Source: an uncultured Bacteroides sp. (GTDB taxonomy: Bacteria; Bacteroidota; Bacteroidia; Bacteroidales; Bacteroidaceae). Taken from it: a stretch of 64,000 nucleotides of DNA. The number at the start of each line of letters is the position of its first letter. Positions within the stretch are counted from its first letter, which is position 1. Positions 8,256 through 15,503 of the stretch are shown piece after piece. Location of the stretch: assembly GCA_902388495.1 (NCBI GenBank), contig CABMPP010000021.1, positions 5,412 to 69,411 of the forward strand. The letters run 5' to 3'. The position numbers and the translations under genes are program-made. The notes beneath the pieces are model-generated. The model did no database searches. It was not told the DNA's origin and saw only the letters and a program-made list of their open reading frames with translations.

Positions 8256-11200
8256 TTATTCTTTTACAACACTCACAAATAGTTTGAAGTCGTCAAACTC
8301 TAGTTCCGTACCATTTTCAACATTCTCTTCAAGCTTCAATGAGGTTCCTAAAACTTGGTTACAAATATAGTCTTTATATTCGTTTACCGCATCATCTGTT
8401 TGGGGATTTTTTGATAACGTAATATTTATTTTGTCCGTTATTTCAAATCCACTTGATTTACGGATATTCTGAATGCGGTTCACCAACTCGCGGGCAATAC
8501 CTTCACGACGAAGCTCTTCGGTGATAGTAACCTCCAACGCTACGGTTAATTTACCCTCGTTGGCTACCAGCCATCCCGGGATGTCTTCACTGAAGATTTC
8601 TACGTCAGTCGCTTCAATAACTGCTTCCGCACCATCCAGCGTTAAGGTATACGAACCGTTCTTTTCCAGTTCTGCAATTGCTTCCTGTGACATTTCTGTT
8701 ACAGCAGCCGCCACAGCCTTCATTTGCTTGCCGAACTTCGGTCCCAGTTTCTTGAAATCGCACTTTACCTTCTTTACCAGCACACCGGCTGCACCGTCTA
8801 CAAACTGGATTTCCTTTACGTTCACCTCATTCATGATCAGTGCTTTCACTGCTTCGATGTGGGCACGCTGCTCTTCGTTCACCACCGGTATCATGATGCA
8901 TTGCAGCGGCTGGCGGACTTTGATGTTCACTTTACGGCGCAGTGCCAATACCATGGAAGTAACGTCTTGTGCCATCTGCATGCGTGCTTCCAGTTCCTTG
9001 TCTATCATTTCCTCCTTGCATTCGGGGAATTGTGACAGGTGAACAGAAACCACATTATCACGTCCTGTTGCTGCAATCAGGTCCATGTAGAGCTTGTCGG
9101 CATAGAACGGAGCAATAGGCGACATTAGTTTGGCAACCGTTTCCAAACAAGTATAAAGAGTCTGGAAAGCAGACAGCTTGTCTTGCGTCATACCTCCACC
9201 CCAGAAACGTTTACGGTTCAGACGAACGTACCAGTTGGAGAGGTTGTCATTCACGAAGTCAGAGATCAAACGTCCGGCTTTAGTCGGCTCGTATTCATTG
9301 TAACAAGTATCTACCTCTTTCACCAGCGTGTTCAGTACAGAAAGAATCCAGCGGTCTATCTCCGGACGTTCTGCCATAGGTACATCGGCTTCTTTGTATT
9401 CAAATCCGTCCACATTGGCATAGAGGGCAAAGAATGAATACGTATTATATAAAGTACCGAAGAATTTGCGGCGTACTTCTTCTATTCCATCCACGTCGAA
9501 CTTCAGGTTATCCCATGGGGAAGAATTCGTAATCATGTACCAGCGCAACGGGTCGGAACCGTATTTATCAATCGTAGTGAATGGATCGACTGCATTACCC
9601 AAGCGCTTTGACATCTTGTTGCCGTTCTTGTCCAGCACCAATCCGTTAGAGATTACAGCTTTATAAGATACACTGTCGAACACCATCGTAGCAATGGCAT
9701 GCAACGTAAAGAACCAGCCACGAGTCTGGTCTACGCCTTCAGCGATGAAATCGGCAGGATATACCTGATGGCTGTCCAGCAATTCCTTATTCTCGAACGG
9801 ATAGTGTATCTGTGCATACGGCATAGCGCCCGAATCAAACCATACATCGATCAGATCCGTCTCACGCTTCATCGGCTTTCCGTCTTTGGAAACAAGGATG
9901 ATATCATCCACGTAAGGACGGTGCAAGTCTATCTTGTCATAGTTTGCTTCTGTATATACACCCGGTTGGAAATCTTTATCCTTATAAGGATTCGATTCCA
10001 TCAGTCCGGCAGCTACAGATTTTTCTATTTCATTGTACAGTTCTTCTACAGATTCGATGCACATTTCTTCGCTACCATCTTCCGTACGCCAAATGGGCAG
10101 CGGGGTTCCCCAGTAACGGGAACGGCTCAGATTCCAGTCATTCAGGTTTTCCAGCCACTTGCCGAAACGTCCCGTGCCGGTGCTTTCCGGTTTCCAGTTG
10201 ATGGTCTTGTTCAGTTCCATCATGCGCTCCTTGCAAGCGGTGCTGCGGATGAACCAGCTATCCAGCGGATAGTACAATACCGGTTTGTCCGTACGCCAGC
10301 AGTGCGGATAGTTGTGCACGTGCTTCTCTATCTTGAATGCCAGATTGCCGGTCTTCATCATCATGCAAATTTCGATATCCAGCGATTCGGCAGCTTGTGC
10401 AGCCTGTTCATCGTACTTGCCGTCAACGGTGAATTGCGGGTCGTAGGCGTTTTTCACCCACTTGCCTTGATAATCCTTATATAAATCAACGTTCACGCAT
10501 TCCTTCACAAACTTTTCATCCAGTTCGTCCAGCAAATAGAACTTGCCGGTGAGGTCTACCATCGGGCGGGTCTCTCCTCTTTTGTTGATCATGAACAAGG
10601 AAGGTATGCCGGCAGCACGAGCCACGAAGGCATCATCGGCACCGAATGTCGGGGCGATGTGCACGATACCCGTACCGTCTTCAGTCGTTACGTAGTCACC
10701 GGAGATTACACGAAAACCTTTATCGCTGACGCTCCAGTCACCGTTTTCGTTTACACTTACCGGCTTCACCCACGGAATAAGTTGCTCGTATTCCATACCT
10801 ATCAGATCAGTACCCTTATATTCGGCTACCACTTTAAACGGAATCAGTTTATCTCCGGGCTTATAGTCCTCTAATGCAATATCTTTCGCCTTTTTATTGA
10901 AGTGGGTGTAGAGTAAGGCTTTTGCCAATACTACAGTCATTTTCTCACCCGTATATCCGTTGTAAGTCTGTACGGCCACATAGTCTATCTTCGGTCCCAC
11001 GCAGAGGGCTGTGTTCGAAGGTAATGTCCACGGAGTAGTGGTCCATGCAATGAAGTAAGGAGTACCCCACTCTGCCATTTCGGGCTTCGGGTTCTTCATC
11101 TTGAACTGTCCTACCACGGTAGTATCTTTTACGTCGCGGTAACATCCGGGTTGGTTCAGCTCGTGTGAGCTAAGTCCCGTGCCGGCAGCAGGAGAATATG

Positions 11201-11744
11201 GCTGGATGGTATACCCTTTATAAAGAAGTCCTTTCTTATAAAGTTGCTTCAGCAGCCACCACAAAGTTTCGATGTAACGGTTGTCGTAGGTGATGTAAGG
11301 ATCGGTCATATCTACCCAGTAACCCATCTTGTGCGTCAAGTCTTCCCACTCTTTGGTGAATTTCATGACGTCCTTACGGCAGGCAGCATTATATTCAGCT
11401 ACAGAGATGGTCTTGCCGATATCCTCTTTCGTGATGCCGAGTGCCTTTTCCACACCCAATTCCACCGGAAGCCCGTGTGTATCCCAGCCAGCCTTACGCT
11501 TCACCTGAAAACCCTTCATGGTCTTGTAACGGCAGAAAATGTCCTTAATGGAGCGGGCCATTACGTGGTGAATGCCCGGCATACCATTAGCCGAGGGAGG
11601 TCCTTCGTAAAATACGAAAGAAGGACAACCTTCACGTTCTGTCATACTCTTGGCGAAAACCCCGTTTTCATCCCATTTCTTCAACACTTCCTTGTTTACC
11701 TGCGAGAGGTCGAATTGCGAATACTCAGCAAACTTCTTAGCCAT
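8256..11744 (-). CDS. ileS: Isoleucyl-tRNA synthetase, type 2-like, with a GIHH instead of HxGH motif
   Basis: The 1,162-residue enzyme charges tRNA-Ile and edits Val-tRNA. Features in order are the class I active site, where the usual HxGH signature reads G57-I-H-H60 (context PPSANGMPGIHHVMARS); the editing insert (TTTPWTLPSNTAL and FGADDAFVA); the KMSKR loop (NKMSKRLGNAVDP); and an anticodon-binding domain with a long C-terminal extension. The length and the absence of a terminal Cys4 zinc finger fit type 2 IleRS. The swapped GxHH motif is known from some type 2 enzymes and is linked to very strong mupirocin resistance. It leads the operon ileS-dksA-lspA-DUF4296. Promoter core at 11831-11838; no T-box leader was seen. 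Confidence 0.96.
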   Translation of the reverse strand: MAKKFAEYSQFDLSQVNKEVLKKWDENGVFAKSMTEREGCPSFVFYEGPPSANGMPGIHHVMARSIKDIFCRYKTMKGFQVKRKAGWDTHGLPVELGVEKALGITKEDIGKTISVAEYNAACRKDVMKFTKEWEDLTHKMGYWVDMTDPYITYDNRYIETLWWLLKQLYKKGLLYKGYTIQPYSPAAGTGLSSHELNQPGCYRDVKDTTVVGQFKMKNPKPEMAEWGTPYFIAWTTTPWTLPSNTALCVGPKIDYVAVQTYNGYTGEKMTVVLAKALLYTHFNKKAKDIALEDYKPGDKLIPFKVVAEYKGTDLIGMEYEQLIPWVKPVSVNENGDWSVSDKGFRVISGDYVTTEDGTGIVHIAPTFGADDAFVARAAGIPSLFMINKRGETRPMVDLTGKFYLLDELDEKFVKECVNVDLYKDYQGKWVKNAYDPQFTVDGKYDEQAAQAAESLDIEICMMMKTGNLAFKIEKHVHNYPHCWRTDKPVLYYPLDSWFIRSTACKERMMELNKTINWKPESTGTGRFGKWLENLNDWNLSRSRYWGTPLPIWRTEDGSEEMCIESVEELYNEIEKSVAAGLMESNPYKDKDFQPGVYTEANYDKIDLHRPYVDDIILVSKDGKPMKRETDLIDVWFDSGAMPYAQIHYPFENKELLDSHQVYPADFIAEGVDQTRGWFFTLHAIATMVFDSVSYKAVISNGLVLDKNGNKMSKRLGNAVDPFTTIDKYGSDPLRWYMITNSSPWDNLKFDVDGIEEVRRKFFGTLYNTYSFFALYANVDGFEYKEADVPMAERPEIDRWILSVLNTLVKEVDTCYNEYEPTKAGRLISDFVNDNLSNWYVRLNRKRFWGGGMTQDKLSAFQTLYTCLETVAKLMSPIAPFYADKLYMDLIAATGRDNVVSVHLSQFPECKEEMIDKELEARMQMAQDVTSMVLALRRKVNIKVRQPLQCIMIPVVNEEQRAHIEAVKALIMNEVNVKEIQFVDGAAGVLVKKVKCDFKKLGPKFGKQMKAVAAAVTEMSQEAIAELEKNGSYTLTLDGAEAVIEATDVEIFSEDIPGWLVANEGKLTVALEVTITEELRREGIARELVNRIQNIRKSSGFEITDKINITLSKNPQTDDAVNEYKDYICNQVLGTSLKLEENVENGTELEFDDFKLFVSVVKE

Positions 11745-11830
11745 CTTTTTTATCTGATTTTACTATTTTATACTTATGGTAGAAGCTATTTTCCTATCGT
11801 TTAGGAGATACCCTCTTTATTTTAAGGGTG

Positions 11831-11838
11831 CAAATTTA
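11831..11838 (-). promoter_or_regulatory. Promoter core for the ileS operon
   Basis: The minus strand reads TAAATTTG (TAnnTTTG), 87 bp before the ileS start codon, leaving a short leader. The rest of the 289-bp gap to the recombinase gene is A/T-rich and shows no other feature I can support. Confidence 0.5.
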
Positions 11839-12033
11839 CAAAAAACTTATAGAAAAGAGCGTTTTGAGAAGAAAAAATCTCTCGACTTTGCAATTAGCGC
11901 ATTTCGCTTGTCAATTCCTCCACAAACTCGCTTAAAAGTGATGAATTGGTCATCCGTATGTTTTAATTTGTGTTCTAGTATAATGCTTCGTGCATCTTAT
12001 AAATCCAGTTACAAATTAAATTAAAAAAGAATT

Positions 12034-13338
12034 ATGACAAGTTTGACATTAGTCTACCGCCCTTCCACCAAAGAGGGGCATCATCCCGGGAGCCTTTCCC
12101 TGCGTATTGTCCATCACAGACGTAACAAAACCGTTATCCTTTCCGGATGCCGCATTTTCAATGAAGAATGGGACAAAGCCGGGCAGCGCCTCATTTATCC
12201 TCATAACGATCCAGCCCGTGCATCCTACCTGAGGGAAGTCGACGCACGTATCAAATCCAGTATGAATCTCCTTTCCGGTTTTATATCCGAACTTCAGAAG
12301 AAAGGGCGTTATACAGTCGAGGATATTCTCTCCCTTTTCCGTGAGAAGAAAGACGAGAACAAGTTGTCCGGCTATGCTTCCCGTCTCTCTCGCGAGTTGG
12401 AGAAGCGCGGCCAGTACCGCACTTCGCGTGCTTACCGCACCGTTGCCCGTGGTCTCGTGAAGTTCAATAAAGGTGAGGATATCCCTTTGAAGCATATTAA
12501 TGCCTGCCTTATCAAAGATTTCGAGCTTTTCTTGCGCGACAAGGGGTGTTCTCCCAATACTCTTTCGTACTACATGCGCAACCTGCGTGCTATCTATAAC
12601 AAGGCCATCGCCGAACACCGCGTCTTTCCTCATCCTGATGGTGCGCCCTTCTCCAGTGTTTTTACGGGTGTTACCAGAACGATGAAACGTGCCCTTACCG
12701 TTGATGAAGTCAAGTCTCTCCACAATCTGGATCTTTGCGGGCTCTTGCATAGTCAGCCCCCTTTCAGCCGCGAATACGAAACCCTGAAGGGACTCTATGA
12801 CGCCCAGCGTTACTTCACGTTCTGTTTTGACGCTCGTGGTATGTGCTTTGTAGACCTTGCCTATCTTTTGAAGAGTAATATTCGTGGCGGTGTCCTGCGG
12901 TATGTACGCAAGAAGACGGGCCAGCAGATCGAGGTACGGCTTACGGATGAGATGCGTGACATTATCTCGAGTTTCTCCGATGAAACCTCCTGTATCCCGT
13001 ACGTTTTCCCTATCATCCGCGATCCGGATAAAAACGCCCGCATTCAGTACGAAAACGGGCTGCGCATCCAGAATGCCCGTTTGAAGAAACTGGCCTCCCT
13101 TGCCGGAATCAAAAAGCCTCTAAGTACCCATTGGGCACGGCATTCATGGGCTAACATCGGTAAACAGGAAAATATCCCTCTGCGGGTAATCAGTGAGTGT
13201 CTGGGCCATACCTCGGAACGTACAACCTTGATTTATCTGGACCAGCTTGACAATTCCCTCCTGGATGCCGCCAATGAACGCATTACGAGCGTCATCCTAC
13301 GCCCTTCCCTTCCGAAGCGTGAAAATTCTGTGTGTTAA
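12034..13338 (+). CDS. Tyrosine recombinase, probable invertase of the adjacent switch
   Basis: A 434-residue site-specific recombinase of the Bacteroides integrase type. It has an N-terminal arm-type domain (LTLVYRPSTKEGHHPGSLSLRI), a SAM-like core-binding domain (about residues 110-205, with NTLSYYMRNLRAIYNKAI) and a catalytic domain. Catalytic residues visible are Arg268 (FDARGMCFVDL), His366-x-x-Arg369 (STHWARHSW), a second His in LGHTSERT, and the nucleophile Tyr401 (LIYLD). All are intact. It ends 72 bp before one of two perfect 27-bp inverted repeats that bound a 1,240-bp segment, so it is probably the enzyme that flips it. No excisionase, relaxase or phage genes are near, which argues against an integrated element. 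Confidence 0.93.
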   Translation: MTSLTLVYRPSTKEGHHPGSLSLRIVHHRRNKTVILSGCRIFNEEWDKAGQRLIYPHNDPARASYLREVDARIKSSMNLLSGFISELQKKGRYTVEDILSLFREKKDENKLSGYASRLSRELEKRGQYRTSRAYRTVARGLVKFNKGEDIPLKHINACLIKDFELFLRDKGCSPNTLSYYMRNLRAIYNKAIAEHRVFPHPDGAPFSSVFTGVTRTMKRALTVDEVKSLHNLDLCGLLHSQPPFSREYETLKGLYDAQRYFTFCFDARGMCFVDLAYLLKSNIRGGVLRYVRKKTGQQIEVRLTDEMRDIISSFSDETSCIPYVFPIIRDPDKNARIQYENGLRIQNARLKKLASLAGIKKPLSTHWARHSWANIGKQENIPLRVISECLGHTSERTTLIYLDQLDNSLLDAANERITSVILRPSLPKRENSVC

Positions 13339-13375
13339 AAATGGGGATACAAAGCTTGGAATAGTGATTTTTTCT

Positions 13376-13383
13376 TACCTTTG
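13376..13383 (+). promoter_or_regulatory. Promoter core facing into the invertible segment
   Basis: TACCTTTG matches the -7 consensus exactly and has the same bases as the cores before fabD and the thiamine operon. It lies between the recombinase stop and the left inverted repeat and fires rightward. In the present orientation it would make RNA antisense to the AraC-type gene. After inversion the same promoter would read that gene in the sense direction with a leader of about 265 nt. No good -33 TTTG at 19-21 bp was found. Confidence 0.5.
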
Positions 13384-13410
13384 TCCCATTCTTGATAAGA
13401 ATAATTTCCC

Positions 13411-13437
13411 ATCCGACACTTGCAAAGTGCCGGATGG
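13411..13437 (+). repeat. Left 27-bp inverted repeat of the invertible segment (IR-L)
   Basis: The 27 bases, beginning ATCCGACACTTGC and ending GTGCCGGATGG, are the exact reverse complement of 14624-14650. The repeat is itself an imperfect palindrome: two 11-bp arms (ATCCGnCACTT) face each other about a 3-bp centre, as expected for the paired binding sites of a tyrosine recombinase. Confidence 0.9.
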
Positions 13438-13466
13438 TTGCTGTTTGCCAGCATGGAAACCGTGGG

Positions 13467-13474
13467 CAAAGATA
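13467..13474 (-). promoter_or_regulatory. Promoter core inside the invertible segment (currently faces away from the pilus genes)
   Basis: The minus strand reads TATCTTTG (TAnnTTTG exact), 37 bp beyond the stop codon of the AraC-type gene and 30 bp inside IR-L. It now fires leftward, out of the segment and against the end of the recombinase gene, where nothing is encoded on that strand. After inversion it would fire rightward, with a transcript start about 87 bp before the DUF3575 gene. A TTGACA-like sequence lies 23 bp upstream; no TTTG at ideal spacing. Confidence 0.5.
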
Positions 13475-13510
13475 GGCTATAAAATCTTTTATCTGATTGT
13501 CAAAAGCCGT

Positions 13511-14404
13511 TTAATGGTTGTCAATTCTTCCCTTTGCCATTATTCCTTCCGCCCGTATATCCGTGGGTGTCTTTCCAATTTCCTTCTTACAGAACTTGGT
13601 GAATTGAGGCAGATCGCAGAAGCCATTCTCAAAAGCTATCTGTTTGATAGTCTTGTTTGCATCCAGAAGTTGGGTCTTTATCATCTTCGCCCTCTCCCGT
13701 TTCATCCATTTATAAGGTGTAGCTGCAAATATTTTCTTGAATTTCTCCGAGAACTGTCTGGTTGTCAAGTGCATATATTCTGCCATTTCCTCTACATTCT
13801 TGAATCGGTGCCACCTCATTCTTACGTATTCCGAGAACGATGTGTCCTCGCTCAGGATGAGGTACAGGAAATCATAAATATCCTCCTTTGTATAATAGAG
13901 CCTTACCAGCAGAAAGAATTCTTTGATTTTCAATTCGAAATACTCCCCACATTTCACTCCGTCATTGAGGATGTTCATCATCCCGTCCAAGAACTGCCAT
14001 ATTCTTGTATTCATTTCCATGACACTGAATCTTCTCCGTGTTTGGGAAAGGTAGAACCCCGCATTCTTCTTCTGTACCTCATATAGCTTCTCCACCGAAT
14101 AGTTTGCACACAGCACAATAGATCCTCTGATTCGGAAAACGACCATCAGCGCATTGTCTGCTGCTATATAAGAGTATCTGCCTCCTGCCGGCAGAAAGAG
14201 TATCTCTCCCTTTTTGCCTTCATAATCCGGGGCATTTTTGAATATGAAGCGTACCTGCCCCTCTATGAAGAATACTACCTCATTACTCACTGTAGCCACT
14301 TCTCCACTGTCTCCCTTTGCAATTCTTACCATTTCAATGGTCTGTTTTGCTGTCTGCTCCGAGTGTTGGCATCTCTCGTGCTCACCTTTGTATGTCAATT
14401 CCAT
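13511..14404 (-). CDS. AraC-family transcriptional regulator inside the invertible segment
   Basis: A 297-residue protein. The N-terminal half is a cupin-like sensor domain (EVVFFIEGQVRFIF then GEILFLPAGGRYSY). The C-terminal ~100 residues form the double helix-turn-helix of AraC proteins (NVEEMAEYMHLTTRQFSEKF, KTIKQIAFENGFCDLPQFTKFCKKEIGKTPTDIR). It is likely the activator of the pilus operon next door, since it is the only complete regulator in the locus. No TAnnTTTG core was found between its start and the right repeat on its own strand, so in this orientation it may be silent. A related protein without the DNA-binding half is encoded at 22843-23397. Confidence 0.9.
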   Translation of the reverse strand: MELTYKGEHERCQHSEQTAKQTIEMVRIAKGDSGEVATVSNEVVFFIEGQVRFIFKNAPDYEGKKGEILFLPAGGRYSYIAADNALMVVFRIRGSIVLCANYSVEKLYEVQKKNAGFYLSQTRRRFSVMEMNTRIWQFLDGMMNILNDGVKCGEYFELKIKEFFLLVRLYYTKEDIYDFLYLILSEDTSFSEYVRMRWHRFKNVEEMAEYMHLTTRQFSEKFKKIFAATPYKWMKRERAKMIKTQLLDANKTIKQIAFENGFCDLPQFTKFCKKEIGKTPTDIRAEGIMAKGRIDNH

Positions 14405-14423
14405 AATATATTGTTATTCAACC

Positions 14424-14552
14424 GTTTTACAAATGTTCTACATTTCTCTTTTCTTCTTGTCTTTGTCTTCTCTTTCAATTTCTTGTAAATCATCCTTTTC
14501 CACGTCATTTATTCTTTTCTGCTCCTTCCCCTTGTTTTACAAATGTTCTACA
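14424..14552 (+). repeat. Pair of 19-bp direct repeats upstream of the AraC-type gene
   Basis: GTTTTACAAATGTTCTACA occurs exactly at 14424-14442 and again at 14534-14552, 110 bp apart, in the leader of the AraC-type gene inside the invertible segment. This is about eleven helical turns less a few bases. Binding sites for the regulator itself are a reasonable guess. The reverse strand of each repeat contains AACATTTG, one base off the -7 consensus. Confidence 0.7.
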
Positions 14553-14623
14553 AGACTGTTTTGTTCACGAACGATATGCTTCTAACTTCAAGAAAATCAG
14601 CGAAAAAGAAATCTTTTTTTCGT

Positions 14624-14650
14624 CCATCCGGCACTTTGCAAGTGTCGGAT
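14624..14650 (-). repeat. Right 27-bp inverted repeat of the invertible segment (IR-R)
   Basis: The exact reverse complement of 13411-13437, with no mismatch over 27 bp. It ends 38 bp before the start codon of the DUF3575 gene, so inversion exchanges whatever lies upstream of the pilus operon. Confidence 0.9.
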
Positions 14651-14688
14651 TTGAAACCATTTACTAAACCCACGTAAAAATAGATCGA

Positions 14689-15282
14689 ATGAGAATGATT
14701 AATGAAACATCCCGGCTCTTTGCCGTTCTTCTGTTTAGTATCCTTCTGTGCCCTTCACTAAAGGGGCAGGAGCAGAAAAGCGCCACTCCTTCCCTGTCTA
14801 TCAGCAGCAACCTTCTTTATGATGCTACTTCCAGTTTTAACCTCGGTGTAGAATTCAAGGTTGGCTCCAGACTAACTCTTGGGCTTCCCGTTAGTTACAA
14901 TCCTTTTTCTTTTTCTGATAATAAGAAATGGAAACATATTCTTTTTCAACCTGAACTCCGCCGATGGTTCTGTTCTCCTTTCTCCGGTCATTTCCTCGGA
15001 CTGCATACACATTATGGTTATTACAATGTCGGAGGTATCGGCAACCACTACATGAAAGCTAACCGTTTTCAGGGATGGCTCGTTGGCGGTGGGTTCACTT
15101 ACGGGTATCAGTTTAATATGGGCCGAAGCTGGAACCTGGAGTTATCCGCCGGTGTCGGCTACGCCTATCTCGATTATAAACGCTATTCCTGTAAGACCTG
15201 CGGGGATTACAAGGGGGATGAGCATAAGCATTATTTCGGTCCGACGAAAGCTGCCGTCTCCTTTATCTATATCATTAAATAA
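14689..15282 (+). CDS. DUF3575 family outer-membrane protein of the pilus locus
   Basis: A 197-residue protein with a cleavable signal peptide (LFAVLLFSILLCPSLKGQ, cut near residue 26) and a small beta-barrel-like body (SNLLYDATSSFNLGVEFKVGSRLTLGLPVSYNPF, GGGFTYGYQFNMGRSWNLELSAGVGYAYLDYKRY). This is the DUF3575 pattern, often found as the first gene of Bacteroidales Mfa/Fim pilus operons and thought to act in the outer membrane during pilus assembly. The start codon is 38 bp from IR-R, so its promoter must lie within or across the invertible segment. No TAnnTTTG core faces it in the present orientation. The pilin gene follows after 221 bp. Confidence 0.85.
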   Translation: MRMINETSRLFAVLLFSILLCPSLKGQEQKSATPSLSISSNLLYDATSSFNLGVEFKVGSRLTLGLPVSYNPFSFSDNKKWKHILFQPELRRWFCSPFSGHFLGLHTHYGYYNVGGIGNHYMKANRFQGWLVGGGFTYGYQFNMGRSWNLELSAGVGYAYLDYKRYSCKTCGDYKGDEHKHYFGPTKAAVSFIYIIK

Positions 15283-15302
15283 TCTGTAGTTATAAAATAT
15301 AT

Positions 15303-15335
15303 GGGAGATAGTTTCCGGCTATGTTTCTCTCTCCC
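15303..15335 (+). terminator. Possible attenuating hairpin after the DUF3575 gene
   Basis: GGGAGATAG and CTAT...TCTCCC can pair around a short loop about 20 bp after the stop codon. There is no T-run, so at most partial termination is expected. Confidence 0.3.
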
Positions 15336-15438
15336 TTATCGATAGAGATTGTGAATTAATAGTTTTAACGATAATGAAAGGCTGCCTATGGAATAAAAGA
15401 AAGTATAATGTATTAAATAAGAATGATAACAAGTAAAT

Positions 15439-15459
15439 CTATTGATAATGAATCAATAG
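15439..15459 (+). promoter_or_regulatory. Inverted repeat upstream of the major pilin gene
   Basis: CTATTGAT-AATGA-ATCAATAG is a perfect 8-bp inverted repeat with a 5-bp spacer, 45 bp before the pilin start codon in a very A/T-rich leader. It could be an operator or a small mRNA hairpin. The rest of the 221-bp gap shows no standard promoter core. Confidence 0.4.
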
Positions 15460-15503
15460 GATATAAATCAATTAATAAGTATTTCTAATTTAAAATTAAA
15501 CAA

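Larger units (their letters stand above)
13411..14650. mobile_element. Invertible DNA segment (inverton) carrying a regulator gene
   Basis: This 1,240-bp segment is bounded by perfect 27-bp inverted repeats. It contains one gene, the AraC-type regulator on the minus strand (13511-14404), a leftward promoter core (13467-13474) and a pair of 19-bp direct repeats (14424, 14534). A tyrosine recombinase gene is directly outside the left end, and the pilus operon starts 38 bp outside the right end. Inversion would place the regulator at 13657-14550 on the plus strand, and the internal promoter core at 14587-14594 pointing into the pilus operon. Inversion itself is inferred from the layout. Confidence 0.8.

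Noticed and set aside
11745..11830. T-box leader for ileS
   Set aside because: The leader is under 100 nt and shows no T-box core (TGGNACCGCG-type) sequence or terminator pair.
13247..14086. 279-codon plus-strand frame crossing the left inverted repeat
   Set aside because: Antisense to the AraC-type gene and out of frame with the recombinase; no recognisable domain.
12034..14650. Prophage or integrative element suggested by the integrase gene
   Set aside because: No structural, replication, relaxase or excision genes, no tRNA target and no direct att repeats; inverted repeats fit a DNA switch better.
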